NCBI GenBank assembly: GCA_021770785.1
Contig: JAETQH010000027.1
Location: forward strand, 1 to 56,438
DNA: 56,438 nt
Source: Lachnospiraceae bacterium
Lineage (GTDB): Bacteria; Bacillota; Clostridia; Lachnospirales; Lachnospiraceae
Direction of reading: 5' to 3'
Shown piece by piece: positions 42,506 to 50,254 of the stretch. The position numbers were made by a program, and so were the translations under genes. The notes under the pieces were generated by a model. The model was given only the letters and a program-made list of their open reading frames with translations. It was not told the origin of the DNA and ran no database searches. Positions within the stretch are counted from its first letter, which is position 1. Every line of letters starts with the position of its first letter.

Positions 42506-45344
42506 TCATATAAAAGAGGGGCTCCGGCTGTTTTTCAAATCCCGGCTTACCGTAGCAGGTGTAGTGCTTACCCTGTTGTTCGGAGTGCTTTTGTGGCGGG
42601 TGTTCTATTTGCAGATTGTAAACGGCCAGGACTACCAGGAAAATTATACCTTAAAAATTATAAAGGAGCGTACCTTAAACAGCACCAGAGGCAATATTTA
42701 TGACAGGAACGGCAAACTTCTTGCCTACAACGAGCTGGCATATTCCATCACCATCGAGGACAACGGAACTTACAGCTCTACTGACAGGAAAAACGAGCTG
42801 TTGAATGCAGAAATTGCCCAGATTATCACTGCCTTAGAGGAAAACGGCGACAGTATTGCCAACGATTTTAAAATTGATTATACCCCAAACGGCTATTCCT
42901 ATAATGTGGACAAAAATTCTACGGCATGGAAACGTTTTTTGGCGGACGTGTACGGGGAAACTTCCTATAACGATTTAGCGTATGATAAAGATTTAGGCTA
43001 CGATCCTGCCGTGGCAACGGAAGAGCAGGTGATGGAATATCTTTCCGGCCGTTCCCGCTTTGGGATTAGCGACAGCTATGAGCCGGAGATGGCATATAAA
43101 ATTGCGGTTGTCCGTTTTGCCATGTCACAGAACGCTTTCCAGAAATATATTGTGACCACCATCGCTTCTAATGTATCAGAAGAGTCTGTTGCCTATGTCA
43201 GCGAGCACGCTTCCGAACTGCAGGGCGTGGAGGTGGCAAGCGACACCATCCGGAAATATAATGACAGCGAATATTTCTCTTCCATCATCGGCTACACAGG
43301 AAAAATTTCCACAGAGGAATACAATAAGCTCTCTGAGACAGACGACAGCTACACCTTAAACGATGTAGTGGGGAAATTAGGCATTGAACAGTACATGGAC
43401 AGCGAGTTAAAGGGCACGAAGGGCTATGAAAAGCTCTATGTAGACCATTTGGGAAAGGCGGTCCAGGTCATTGAGCACGAAGAGCCCACAGCGGGGAAAA
43501 ATGTTTATCTGTCCATCGACGCCGACTGGCAGATTGCCATTTACAATTTATTAGAGCAGGAGATTGCCGGTATTGTCTATTCCAATATCGAAAATCCTTA
43601 TTCGGAAATCAGCATTCCGATTACGGATGTTTATTTCGCCTTAATCAACAATAATGTCATTGATTTTTTCAGATTTGCCAAAAGCGATGCTTCTTCCACG
43701 GAAAAAGAGGTAAACCAGCTCTTTGAAACCAGGAAAAACGCCGTGGTTTCAAAGATAAAGGGAGAACTGACAGGAGAAGGTTCCGTTATCTTTTCCGCCA
43801 TGAATGAGGAATTTCAGGATTATTATACTTATATCATCAATATGCTCAAGGAGGATGAAATCCTTATTAAAAAGAGCATTGACACCTCCGATGAAGTGTA
43901 CCAGAAATGGCAGAACGGGGAAATCAGCCCCCAGGAATACTTAAACCATACCATCGCACAGAACTGGATTGATATTACCCGTTTTTCTGTAGATGAAAAA
44001 TATTCGGACTCTACAGAAATATATGATGCTCTCTGCAATTATATTCTGGAAGATATTTCCTCAGACAGGGATTTTGCGAAAATTGTCTACCAGTATCTGA
44101 TTGAATCCGGCGTTGTTACCGGACGGCAGCTCTGCCTGATATTATTTGACCAGAATGTTTTAACCTTTGATGACGAAGCTATGGCAGGGCTTTCAGGCGG
44201 TATCATTGATCCGAATACTTTCATCAAAGAAAGAATCAAAAACCTGGATATCACACCGGCACAGTTAGCCCTAGACCCCTGTTCCGGCTCCTGCGTGGTA
44301 ACAGACACCAACACGGGAGAAATTTTAGCGTTAGTCAGTTATCCGGGCTATGACGGCAACCGTCTTGCCAATACTGTGGATGCGGATTACTATAACAGCC
44401 TGCGGGAAAATAATGCCCGTCCTATGTTAAATTATGCGACACAGCAGGGAACAGCGCCCGGTTCTACCTTTAAGATGGTAACGGCAACCGCCGGGCTTTC
44501 CGAGAATTATATCACGACCACAGAGCAGATTTTAGACAGAGGACTGTATGAAAACGTCAGCAACAAACCGCGATGCTGGATTTATCTGTCCTCCCTTGGA
44601 ACCCACGGGCTAATCAATGTATCGGAGGCGCTGCGGGATTCCTGCAACTACTATTTCTATGAGGTGGGATACCGTCTCAGTACCAACAATTATGCCACCG
44701 GCTACAGTGACGAGGCAGCCCAGAACGGTATTAAAAAAATCCAGAAATACGCGTCTATCTATGGTTTAGATGAGACAACCGGAATTGAGATTGAAGAGAG
44801 TGCACCCAAAATTGCCACAGAATTTCCGATTATGGCTGCTATCGGACAGAGTAACAACAGTTATACCACCGTACAGCTTTCCCGCTATGTGACAGCCGTC
44901 GCTAACGGCGGAACAGTATATAATTATACCCTGCTAAACCGTGTAGAGGATTCCGAGGGCAATGTATTAGCAGTTTATGATCCCGAAGTCCGCAATACCG
45001 TGGATGTATTAGACACTAATGAGTGGCATTCCATTCATTCCGGTATGCGCATGGTAGTGGAAAATTTGGGGGAATTTAATGGTTTTCCGATGTCCGTTGC
45101 AGGAAAGACCGGTACGGCGCAAATTTCCAACCGCCCCAGCCACGCTATGTTCGTGGGATATGCGCCCTATGAGAATCCGCAGATATCCATTGCGACCCGT
45201 ATTGCTCACGGATATACCTCCCACAATGCGGCAGAAGTGTCAAAGAATATCCTTTCTTACCTCTTTGACTTAGAGGATAAAGAGGCACTGTTAAACGGAC
45301 AGGCAGAAGATATCAATGCAAGTTCCAATACAGTAAGTGACTAG
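42498..45344 (+). CDS. mrdA: Penicillin-binding protein 2-type transpeptidase (elongation)
   Basis: 948 residues from TTG 42498 (AAGGAG 11 bases upstream, overlapping mreD; GTG 42486 and 42492 are alternatives). N-terminal membrane anchor (LTVAGVVLTLLFGVLLWRVF), the pedestal domain with RGNIYDRNGKLLAYNEL, and the transpeptidase domain: nucleophile Ser656 in GSTFK, S715-C-N717, and K870-T-G. It crosslinks peptidoglycan along the cell side wall with RodA. At 948 residues it is far longer than E. coli PBP2 (about 630). Most of the excess is an acidic, helical insertion at ~345-590, between the pedestal and the transpeptidase. Confidence 0.92.
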   Translation: MFDHIKEGLRLFFKSRLTVAGVVLTLLFGVLLWRVFYLQIVNGQDYQENYTLKIIKERTLNSTRGNIYDRNGKLLAYNELAYSITIEDNGTYSSTDRKNELLNAEIAQIITALEENGDSIANDFKIDYTPNGYSYNVDKNSTAWKRFLADVYGETSYNDLAYDKDLGYDPAVATEEQVMEYLSGRSRFGISDSYEPEMAYKIAVVRFAMSQNAFQKYIVTTIASNVSEESVAYVSEHASELQGVEVASDTIRKYNDSEYFSSIIGYTGKISTEEYNKLSETDDSYTLNDVVGKLGIEQYMDSELKGTKGYEKLYVDHLGKAVQVIEHEEPTAGKNVYLSIDADWQIAIYNLLEQEIAGIVYSNIENPYSEISIPITDVYFALINNNVIDFFRFAKSDASSTEKEVNQLFETRKNAVVSKIKGELTGEGSVIFSAMNEEFQDYYTYIINMLKEDEILIKKSIDTSDEVYQKWQNGEISPQEYLNHTIAQNWIDITRFSVDEKYSDSTEIYDALCNYILEDISSDRDFAKIVYQYLIESGVVTGRQLCLILFDQNVLTFDDEAMAGLSGGIIDPNTFIKERIKNLDITPAQLALDPCSGSCVVTDTNTGEILALVSYPGYDGNRLANTVDADYYNSLRENNARPMLNYATQQGTAPGSTFKMVTATAGLSENYITTTEQILDRGLYENVSNKPRCWIYLSSLGTHGLINVSEALRDSCNYYFYEVGYRLSTNNYATGYSDEAAQNGIKKIQKYASIYGLDETTGIEIEESAPKIATEFPIMAAIGQSNNSYTTVQLSRYVTAVANGGTVYNYTLLNRVEDSEGNVLAVYDPEVRNTVDVLDTNEWHSIHSGMRMVVENLGEFNGFPMSVAGKTGTAQISNRPSHAMFVGYAPYENPQISIATRIAHGYTSHNAAEVSKNILSYLFDLEDKEALLNGQAEDINASSNTVSD

Positions 45345-45530
45345 CATGAGAAGAACTTCTAAAATCGACGCTGCACCAGAGGGTGCACCGCCGAAGAAGT
45401 TCTAAATCTCATGCAGAAGAACGCAAATGCGGCGTTCTTCCAGAGTAATACCAACTAATAGAAAAGATTTTCTAAGGCGCTAAAATACACCGCCTAAGAA
45501 AATCTAAGTTTCATGCAGAGTAATACTAAT
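45345..45530. repeat. Array of three hairpins with direct repeats between PBP2 and minD
   Basis: This noncoding stretch holds three successive inverted repeats: AGAACTTCT/AGAAGTTCT (45352-45360 with 45395-45403, itself nested between GCATGAG and CTCATGC), GAAGAACGC/GCGTTCTTC (45416-45424 with 45432-45440), and a 15-base pair (45465-45479 with 45491-45505, one mismatch). Between them are direct repeats TCATGCAGA (45409, 45511) and CAGAGTAATAC (45441, 45516). None has a clear T run, so they are not ordinary terminators. The remaining bases to 45,620 hold the minD ribosome binding site (AGGAGG at 45609-45614). Confidence 0.75.
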
Positions 45531-45620
45531 CATGGATAATTCCTCAAAACATTTTGTGGAGAGGTTTTATTATAAAAATGCAGCCGCAGGGCTGTAAAAT
45601 AAAAACAGGAGGTCTCCTTC

Positions 45621-46430
45621 ATGGGTGAAGTGATTACTTTTACCTCAGGAAAAGGCGGCGTTGGAAAGACAACATCTACAGCCAACGTCGGAGTAGGACT
45701 TTCACTGTTAGATAAAAAAGTGATATTGGTGGACACCGATATCGGTTTAAGGAACTTAGATGTTGTGATGGGACTCGAAAACCGGATACTTTATAACCTG
45801 GTGGATGTCTTAAGAGGCAGGTGCAGGGTGAAACAGGCGATTATTAAGGATAAGCGTTTCCCCAATCTTTCCATCATTCCATCTTCCTGTACCAAAGACC
45901 CCGGCTCTGTGGAGGTGGGGAAAATGAAACAGCTGTTGGCGGATTTGCGGGAGGAATACGACTATATTTTAGTGGACAGCCCCGCAGGGATTGAGCAGGG
46001 CTTTGAATTGGCATTAGCGGATACCGACCGGGTGATTATCGTCACCACGCCGCAGATTGCAGCAATCCATGATGCAGACTGTGTTCTGCAGATACTGAAA
46101 AAACAGAAAATAAAGGAACTGAATTTGTTAATCAACGGATTCCGCAGCCAGATGGTAAAGGACGGCGATATGTTAGACGTGCCGGACATTTGCGAACTGC
46201 TGGATGCAAAACTCCTTGGGGTAGTGTTGGAGGATGAAAATATCATCATCGCCCAAAACCACGGTTCCCCCGTGATGGGGCAGCATACCGTTTCCGAAAG
46301 CTGCTACCGTAACATTGCCGGGCGGATTACCGGAGAAGAGATTCCCATTCCTGATTACATGAAACCCACAGGTATTTTTTCCAGGTTATTCTGGAAACAC
46401 ACCACGTCAAAAAGTAATGCAACTACATAA
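45621..46430 (+). CDS. minD: Septum-site determining ATPase MinD
   Basis: 269 residues. Deviant Walker A GKGGVGKTT (10-18) with the signature lysine, VDTDIGLRNLDVVMGLE, and YILVDSPAGIEQGF (Walker B). The C-terminal amphipathic membrane-targeting helix (GIFSRLFWKH) is present. MinD binds the membrane and normally recruits MinC to block division near the poles; MinE drives its cycling. AGGAGG lies six bases before ATG 45621. The gene is followed directly by minE and rodA. Confidence 0.95.
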   Translation: MGEVITFTSGKGGVGKTTSTANVGVGLSLLDKKVILVDTDIGLRNLDVVMGLENRILYNLVDVLRGRCRVKQAIIKDKRFPNLSIIPSSCTKDPGSVEVGKMKQLLADLREEYDYILVDSPAGIEQGFELALADTDRVIIVTTPQIAAIHDADCVLQILKKQKIKELNLLINGFRSQMVKDGDMLDVPDICELLDAKLLGVVLEDENIIIAQNHGSPVMGQHTVSESCYRNIAGRITGEEIPIPDYMKPTGIFSRLFWKHTTSKSNATT

Positions 46431-46448
46431 TCACAGGAGGGAAATACA

Positions 46449-46646
46449 ATGTCCAAAACTCATTCAGGCAGTATTGCAAAAGAACGTTTGAAAATTATGA
46501 TGACAACGGAAAAACAGCGGTTAGATGATGAAACGTTAGATCAGATACGGCAGGAAATCGGCACTATCATTACCAAATACGTAGTGATAGAACCGGAAAA
46601 TATCGAAGTCAAAGTATTATTGAAGGATTACAAAAAGAGAGAATAG
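46449..46646 (+). CDS. minE: Cell division topological specificity factor MinE, short form
   Basis: 65 residues, shorter than E. coli MinE (88). The anti-MinCD part is recognisable: SIAKERLKIMMTTEKQRLDD and IITKYVVIEP, matching the IAKERLQI and KYVQIDP of E. coli. The C-terminal topological region is trimmed to about 15 residues (EVKVLLKDYKKRE). GGAGGG lies seven bases upstream. It probably stimulates MinD ATPase. Confidence 0.88.
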   Translation: MSKTHSGSIAKERLKIMMTTEKQRLDDETLDQIRQEIGTIITKYVVIEPENIEVKVLLKDYKKRE

Positions 46647-46647
46647 T

Positions 46648-47751
46648 ATGTTAAAGATGTATAAACTAAAGAACTATAAATTCATACTGATTTTGTTTGT
46701 GGTAACCTTAAATACCATCGGTGTTATGCTTGTGGGAAGCGCAAGCCCCGGTGACCAGAAAAAGCAGATCATCGGAATGGTTTCCGGACTGGTGATTGCC
46801 CTTATCGTTTCTTTGATAGACTATAACTTTATCCTGAAATTTTCCTGGCTGATTTACTTTTTCGCCATAGGGCTTCTGATAGTGACCAAATTAGCAGGAG
46901 CCGACACCAAAGGCGCACAGCGTTGGTTTGAAATCGGCGGTTTCCGTTTTCAGCCCTCCGAGCTGGTAAAGATATTAATTATTTTGTTTTTTTCCTATTA
47001 CCTGATGAAATACGAGGAAAAAATCAATACGCCCATGGTAATTTTTTCCGCGCTGGTTTTAGCAGCAGTGCCCTTAGTCCTGATTGTTTCCCAGCCGGAT
47101 CTTTCCACAACCATCGTCACTGCTTTGGTGTTTGCCGCGCTTTTGTTCGTGGCAGGCATCAGCTACAAGCTGGTGACAGGAGTTTTAGTGGTCTGCATTC
47201 CGACGGCCTTCATCGGCATGACACTGATTATCCAAGACAAAATTCCTTTTATCCAGTCTTACCAGATAGGACGTATCATGGCATGGCTTTATCCGGATGA
47301 TTATCCGGATTTAGCTTACCAGCAGCAAAACTCCATTATGGCAATCGGCTCCGGCCTTTTATGGGGCAAGGGACTGAATAATACGGATGCTACTTCTGTC
47401 AAAAACGGTAACTTTATCTTAGAGCCGCAAAACGATTTCATTTTTGCCGTAGCGGGAGAAGAGCTTGGATTTATCGGCACTTCCGTCATTATAATTCTCT
47501 TGCTTTTCATCTCGATTGAGTGTATATTTATTGCTAGAAAAGCAAAAGACATGGCTGGAAGGCTCATCTGCTGCGGCATGGCGGCTCTGGTTGGTTTTCA
47601 GAGCATCGTCAATATCAGCGTTGCCAGCGGGCTTTTACCCAATACCGGAGTTACCCTTCCGTTTGTCAGCTATGGGCTTACATCACTATGGTCATTATAT
47701 ATAGGTATCGGTCTGGTACTGAATGTCGGACTGCAGCCTAAAAAATATTAA
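46648..47751 (+). CDS. rodA: SEDS glycosyltransferase RodA
   Basis: 367 residues with about ten membrane segments. SEDS family signatures: GAQRWFEIGGFRFQPSELVK, the long loop DDYPDLAYQQQNSIMAIGSG with GLLWGKGLNN, and NTGVTLPFVSYGLTS. RodA polymerises glycan strands together with PBP2. It follows minE with one base between stop and start. Confidence 0.94.
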   Translation: MLKMYKLKNYKFILILFVVTLNTIGVMLVGSASPGDQKKQIIGMVSGLVIALIVSLIDYNFILKFSWLIYFFAIGLLIVTKLAGADTKGAQRWFEIGGFRFQPSELVKILIILFFSYYLMKYEEKINTPMVIFSALVLAAVPLVLIVSQPDLSTTIVTALVFAALLFVAGISYKLVTGVLVVCIPTAFIGMTLIIQDKIPFIQSYQIGRIMAWLYPDDYPDLAYQQQNSIMAIGSGLLWGKGLNNTDATSVKNGNFILEPQNDFIFAVAGEELGFIGTSVIIILLLFISIECIFIARKAKDMAGRLICCGMAALVGFQSIVNISVASGLLPNTGVTLPFVSYGLTSLWSLYIGIGLVLNVGLQPKKY

Positions 47752-47776
47752 CAAATACAACAGGGGGACCACAAAC

Positions 47777-48172
47777 ATGAACATTGGACTTATTGCACAC
47801 GATTCGAAGAAAAAATTAATGCAGAATTTCTGCATAGCATACCGGGGGATTCTTTGCAAAAATGAGCTTTATGCCACAGGAACCACAGGTAGGTTAATTG
47901 AGGAAGTTACAAACTTAAACATTCATAAATTTTTGGCAGGACACTTAGGCGGCGCACAGCAGCTAAGCGCACAGATTGAGCACAATGAAATTGACCTTGT
48001 TATTTTCCTGCGTGACCCGCTGACACCGAAATCCCATGAGCCGGATGTCAACAATGTGGTAAAAATCTGCGATACCCATAATATTCCGTTGGCAACCAAC
48101 CTTGCCACTGCGGAGCTTTTGATTAAATCTTTAGACAGGGGAGATTTAGAGTGGCGTGAAATGTACAAATAA
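47777..48172 (+). CDS. mgsA: Methylglyoxal synthase
   Basis: 131 residues from ATG 47777 (GGGGG site upstream). Family motifs: IALIAHD-like start (NIGLIAHDSKKK), YATGTTGRLI (phosphate binding), and FLRDPLTPKSHEPDV with the active-site Asp. It converts dihydroxyacetone phosphate to methylglyoxal and phosphate, relieving sugar-phosphate stress. Its placement after rodA is common in clostridia. Confidence 0.95.
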   Translation: MNIGLIAHDSKKKLMQNFCIAYRGILCKNELYATGTTGRLIEEVTNLNIHKFLAGHLGGAQQLSAQIEHNEIDLVIFLRDPLTPKSHEPDVNNVVKICDTHNIPLATNLATAELLIKSLDRGDLEWREMYK

Positions 48173-49145
48173 AAAAAGAGCCTGTCTGATTTTACTGATA
48201 ACAGTCTGCCTTTTTGGCGGGTGCGGGAAGGAGCAGGCGGCACTGACGCAGCCTTATGACATGTACGCCACCACCCACAGCCTGGGTATCAGTACAGATT
48301 TCACGGACAGCGATAATACATATTTTTCCGAGAACCTCTGTGTGGCAGATGACACAGAAGTTGGAACCGATACCACCGACTCCTTTGTGGCGGAGGGAGC
48401 GGGAACCTTTAATCTGGCAACCAATACCATCGTTTACCAGAAAAACATTTATAATAAGCTTTATCCCGCAAGTACCACGAAGATACTGACGGCTTATATT
48501 GCGTTGACCTACTGTGCAGATCTGAGCGAGACAGTGACTGTCAGTGAAAACGCCGCCACACAGGACGCAGATTCCTCTGTTTGCGGCATCAAAACAGGAG
48601 ATGTGATTACCATGCGTGATTTGCTCTATGGGATGATGCTCCGCAGCGGAAATGACGCAGCCATCGCTATTGCAGAGCATATTTCCGGTGACGTGGATAC
48701 CTTTGCGGAGCTGATGAATCAGGAAGCTGCAAAAATGGGTGCCGTGCAGTCCCATTTTGTCAATCCCAACGGTCTGCCGGACGAGAACCATTATACTTCT
48801 GTCTACGATTTATACCTGCTCTTTAACGAAGCGCTGAAAAATGAGACTTTCGTGGACATCATCAGCACCAAATCCTATGATGTCTCTTATTTAGACGCCG
48901 AGGGCAATACGGTAACCCATACCTGGGAAAATACCAACCAGTATTTTACCGGACATTATCGGACGCCGGAGGGATTTGAGATTATCGGCGGAAAAACAGG
49001 AACTACGGGAGCTGCCGGCTATTGTCTGGTATTGTATTCTAAAAATCCGTCGGGGGAGCCCATCATTTCCATTGTGCTGAAAGCAGACGGTAAATCCAAT
49101 CTTTACCTGCTGATGAACGAAATGTTAGAGGGCTTTGCTGTTTAA
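48156..49145 (+). CDS. Serine D-Ala-D-Ala carboxypeptidase, predicted lipoprotein
   Basis: 329 residues from GTG 48156, overlapping mgsA by 17 bases, which suggests translational coupling. The N-terminus is a lipoprotein signal (ACLILLITVCLFGGC, lipobox Cys23). Penicillin-binding motifs: Ser106-x-x-Lys109 (ASTTK), Ser164-Gly-Asn (SGND) and Lys280-Thr-Gly (GGKTGTT). It trims the last D-Ala from peptidoglycan stem peptides. Unlike typical PBP5/DacF it has no C-terminal membrane-anchoring helix, and the lipid anchor would replace it. The gene fits the cell-wall cluster. Confidence 0.9.
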   Translation: MKCTNKKRACLILLITVCLFGGCGKEQAALTQPYDMYATTHSLGISTDFTDSDNTYFSENLCVADDTEVGTDTTDSFVAEGAGTFNLATNTIVYQKNIYNKLYPASTTKILTAYIALTYCADLSETVTVSENAATQDADSSVCGIKTGDVITMRDLLYGMMLRSGNDAAIAIAEHISGDVDTFAELMNQEAAKMGAVQSHFVNPNGLPDENHYTSVYDLYLLFNEALKNETFVDIISTKSYDVSYLDAEGNTVTHTWENTNQYFTGHYRTPEGFEIIGGKTGTTGAAGYCLVLYSKNPSGEPIISIVLKADGKSNLYLLMNEMLEGFAV

Positions 49146-49199
49146 CTTTGTCGTTTTATCGGCAATTCCTGTGAAATGATAAATATATAGAAAAACTGG

Positions 49200-49228
49200 T
49201 TGTGTTTTTTGTGTATATATACTATAAT
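49200..49228 (+). promoter_or_regulatory. Sigma-A promoter
   Basis: TTGTGT (49200-49205), 17 bases, TATAAT (49223-49228). It lies about 70 bases before the small P-loop gene at 49,302 and starts a new transcription unit. Confidence 0.65.
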
Positions 49229-49301
49229 TATTTTATGAAATCAATCGTTTTTATTCAATATAACGAATAAGCGAGGAACGTATTACTAGGAGGGAATGGC
49301 C

Positions 49302-49724
49302 ATGATAGAGATTATTTCAGGTGAAAAAGGAAAAGGAAAGACCAAAGAATTGTTAGGAAAGGTAAATGAATCGATTGCATCCATATCAGGCAATATCGTT
49401 TATCTTGATAAGAGTCAGAAACATATGTATGAGCTGAATAACAGAGTCAGATTAATCAATGTAATGGATTATCTCATTGATAACTGCGACGAATTCCTTG
49501 GTTTTATTTGCGGTATTGTTTCACAGGACAATGACCTGGAAGAGATGTATTTAGACAGTTTCCTTACGATTGCATCCATTGGTTCCGATGAAGAATTAAA
49601 CCACGCAATCCAGAAGCTGGATATGATTAGTGAAAAATTCAACGTAAAATTTGTGCTGAGCGTTTCTAAGAATGAAGCGGATCTTACAGATTTGGCAAAA
49701 GCAAAAATCGTCATTTCCTTATAG
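49302..49724 (+). CDS. Small P-loop protein of unknown function
   Basis: 140 residues from ATG 49302 (AGGAGGG seven bases upstream; ATG 49296 is only one base from it). The N-terminus carries a Walker A-like GEKGKGKTK, followed by a strand-helix pattern with NIVYLDKSQ and a final VKFVLSVSKNEADL, as in a minimal RecA-like or P-loop fold. I have seen such proteins in Lachnospiraceae labelled twitching motility protein PilT, but that name is not supported by anything here. It has its own promoter and terminator, so it is a single-gene unit. Function unknown. Confidence 0.7.
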   Translation: MIEIISGEKGKGKTKELLGKVNESIASISGNIVYLDKSQKHMYELNNRVRLINVMDYLIDNCDEFLGFICGIVSQDNDLEEMYLDSFLTIASIGSDEELNHAIQKLDMISEKFNVKFVLSVSKNEADLTDLAKAKIVISL

Positions 49725-49741
49725 CAATTAAAAAATATTTC

Positions 49742-49805
49742 AGTGCGGTACACAGGAAAAATTGTAGAATTACTTACAGTCTTTCCTGCGTACCGCACTT
49801 TTTAT
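49742..49805 (+). terminator. Long-stem terminator
   Basis: Eighteen-base arms (49742-49759 and 49782-49799) match at 17 positions and are followed by TTTTTA. It closes the P-loop gene unit. Confidence 0.85.
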
Positions 49806-49898
49806 GCGCAGACCCGTCAGCAGTATGCCGCTGAAGCGGCGCACGGACGTATGGCGGGCAGGAGCGACGAACGCCTTCCTGCCCGATGAAAACAGGCT
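49806..49898. other. GC-rich intergenic stretch with two hairpins
   Basis: GCCGC/GCGGC (49827-49831 with 49836-49840) and CGGGCAGGA/TCCTGCCCG (49855-49863 with 49877-49885) are perfect stems in a stretch much richer in GC than its surroundings. It is downstream of the leftward DUF378 gene but has no T run on that strand. It may end that gene's transcript or be a small foreign repeat. Confidence 0.4.
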
Positions 49899-50108
49899 TT
49901 AATTTGCCATAGAACGGATGCGTCCAAAAAGGCTGATTAAATAAAGTCCTCCAATTCCTACGACGGCGTAAACAATACGTGAGAGCCAGGACATATCCCC
50001 AAAGAGGAATGCCACTAAGTCAAATCTGAAAAAGCCAATTAGACCCCAGTTGACAGCTCCGATAATGACTAATGTTAATAGCGTGTAATCCAACCAATTT
50101 GTATTCAT
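49899..50108 (-). CDS. DUF378 small membrane protein
   Basis: 69 residues from the ATG at 50106-50108 (AGGAGG six bases upstream; an in-frame start further out at 50159 lacks one). Two membrane segments and the family-typical VIIGAVNWGLIGFFRFDLVAFLFG. DUF378 proteins are short membrane proteins of unknown function. The gene runs against its neighbours. Confidence 0.82.
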   Translation of the reverse strand: MNTNWLDYTLLTLVIIGAVNWGLIGFFRFDLVAFLFGDMSWLSRIVYAVVGIGGLYLISLFGRIRSMAN

Positions 50109-50190
50109 TGTTGACCTCCTTTTTTGACTATTATGTTTCAAAGAAGATTTTTTATACATGAAACTTTTTGGGATGTATCCAATGGAAAAG

Positions 50191-50219
50191 TTGTGTTCTG
50201 GCAGATAAAATGTTAAAAT
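50191..50219 (+). promoter_or_regulatory. Sigma-A promoter for the HlyD-like/sepF operon
   Basis: TTGTGT (50191-50196), 17 bases, TAAAAT (50214-50219), about 35 bases before the first start codon. Confidence 0.7.
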
Positions 50220-50254
50220 AGGTATGTTGAATTTTTAAAGAGGTGAACAAATTT

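Noticed and set aside
45345..45530. Hairpin array considered as a CRISPR array or as ordinary terminators
   Set aside because: The repeats are too few and unequal for CRISPR, and the hairpins have no T runs.
45532..45597. Short open frame of 21 codons before minD as a possible minC remnant
   Set aside because: No ribosome binding site and no similarity to any part of MinC that I can recognise.
48192..48791. 199-codon minus-strand frame opposite the carboxypeptidase
   Set aside because: The plus-strand gene carries all three penicillin-binding motifs; the opposite frame has none.
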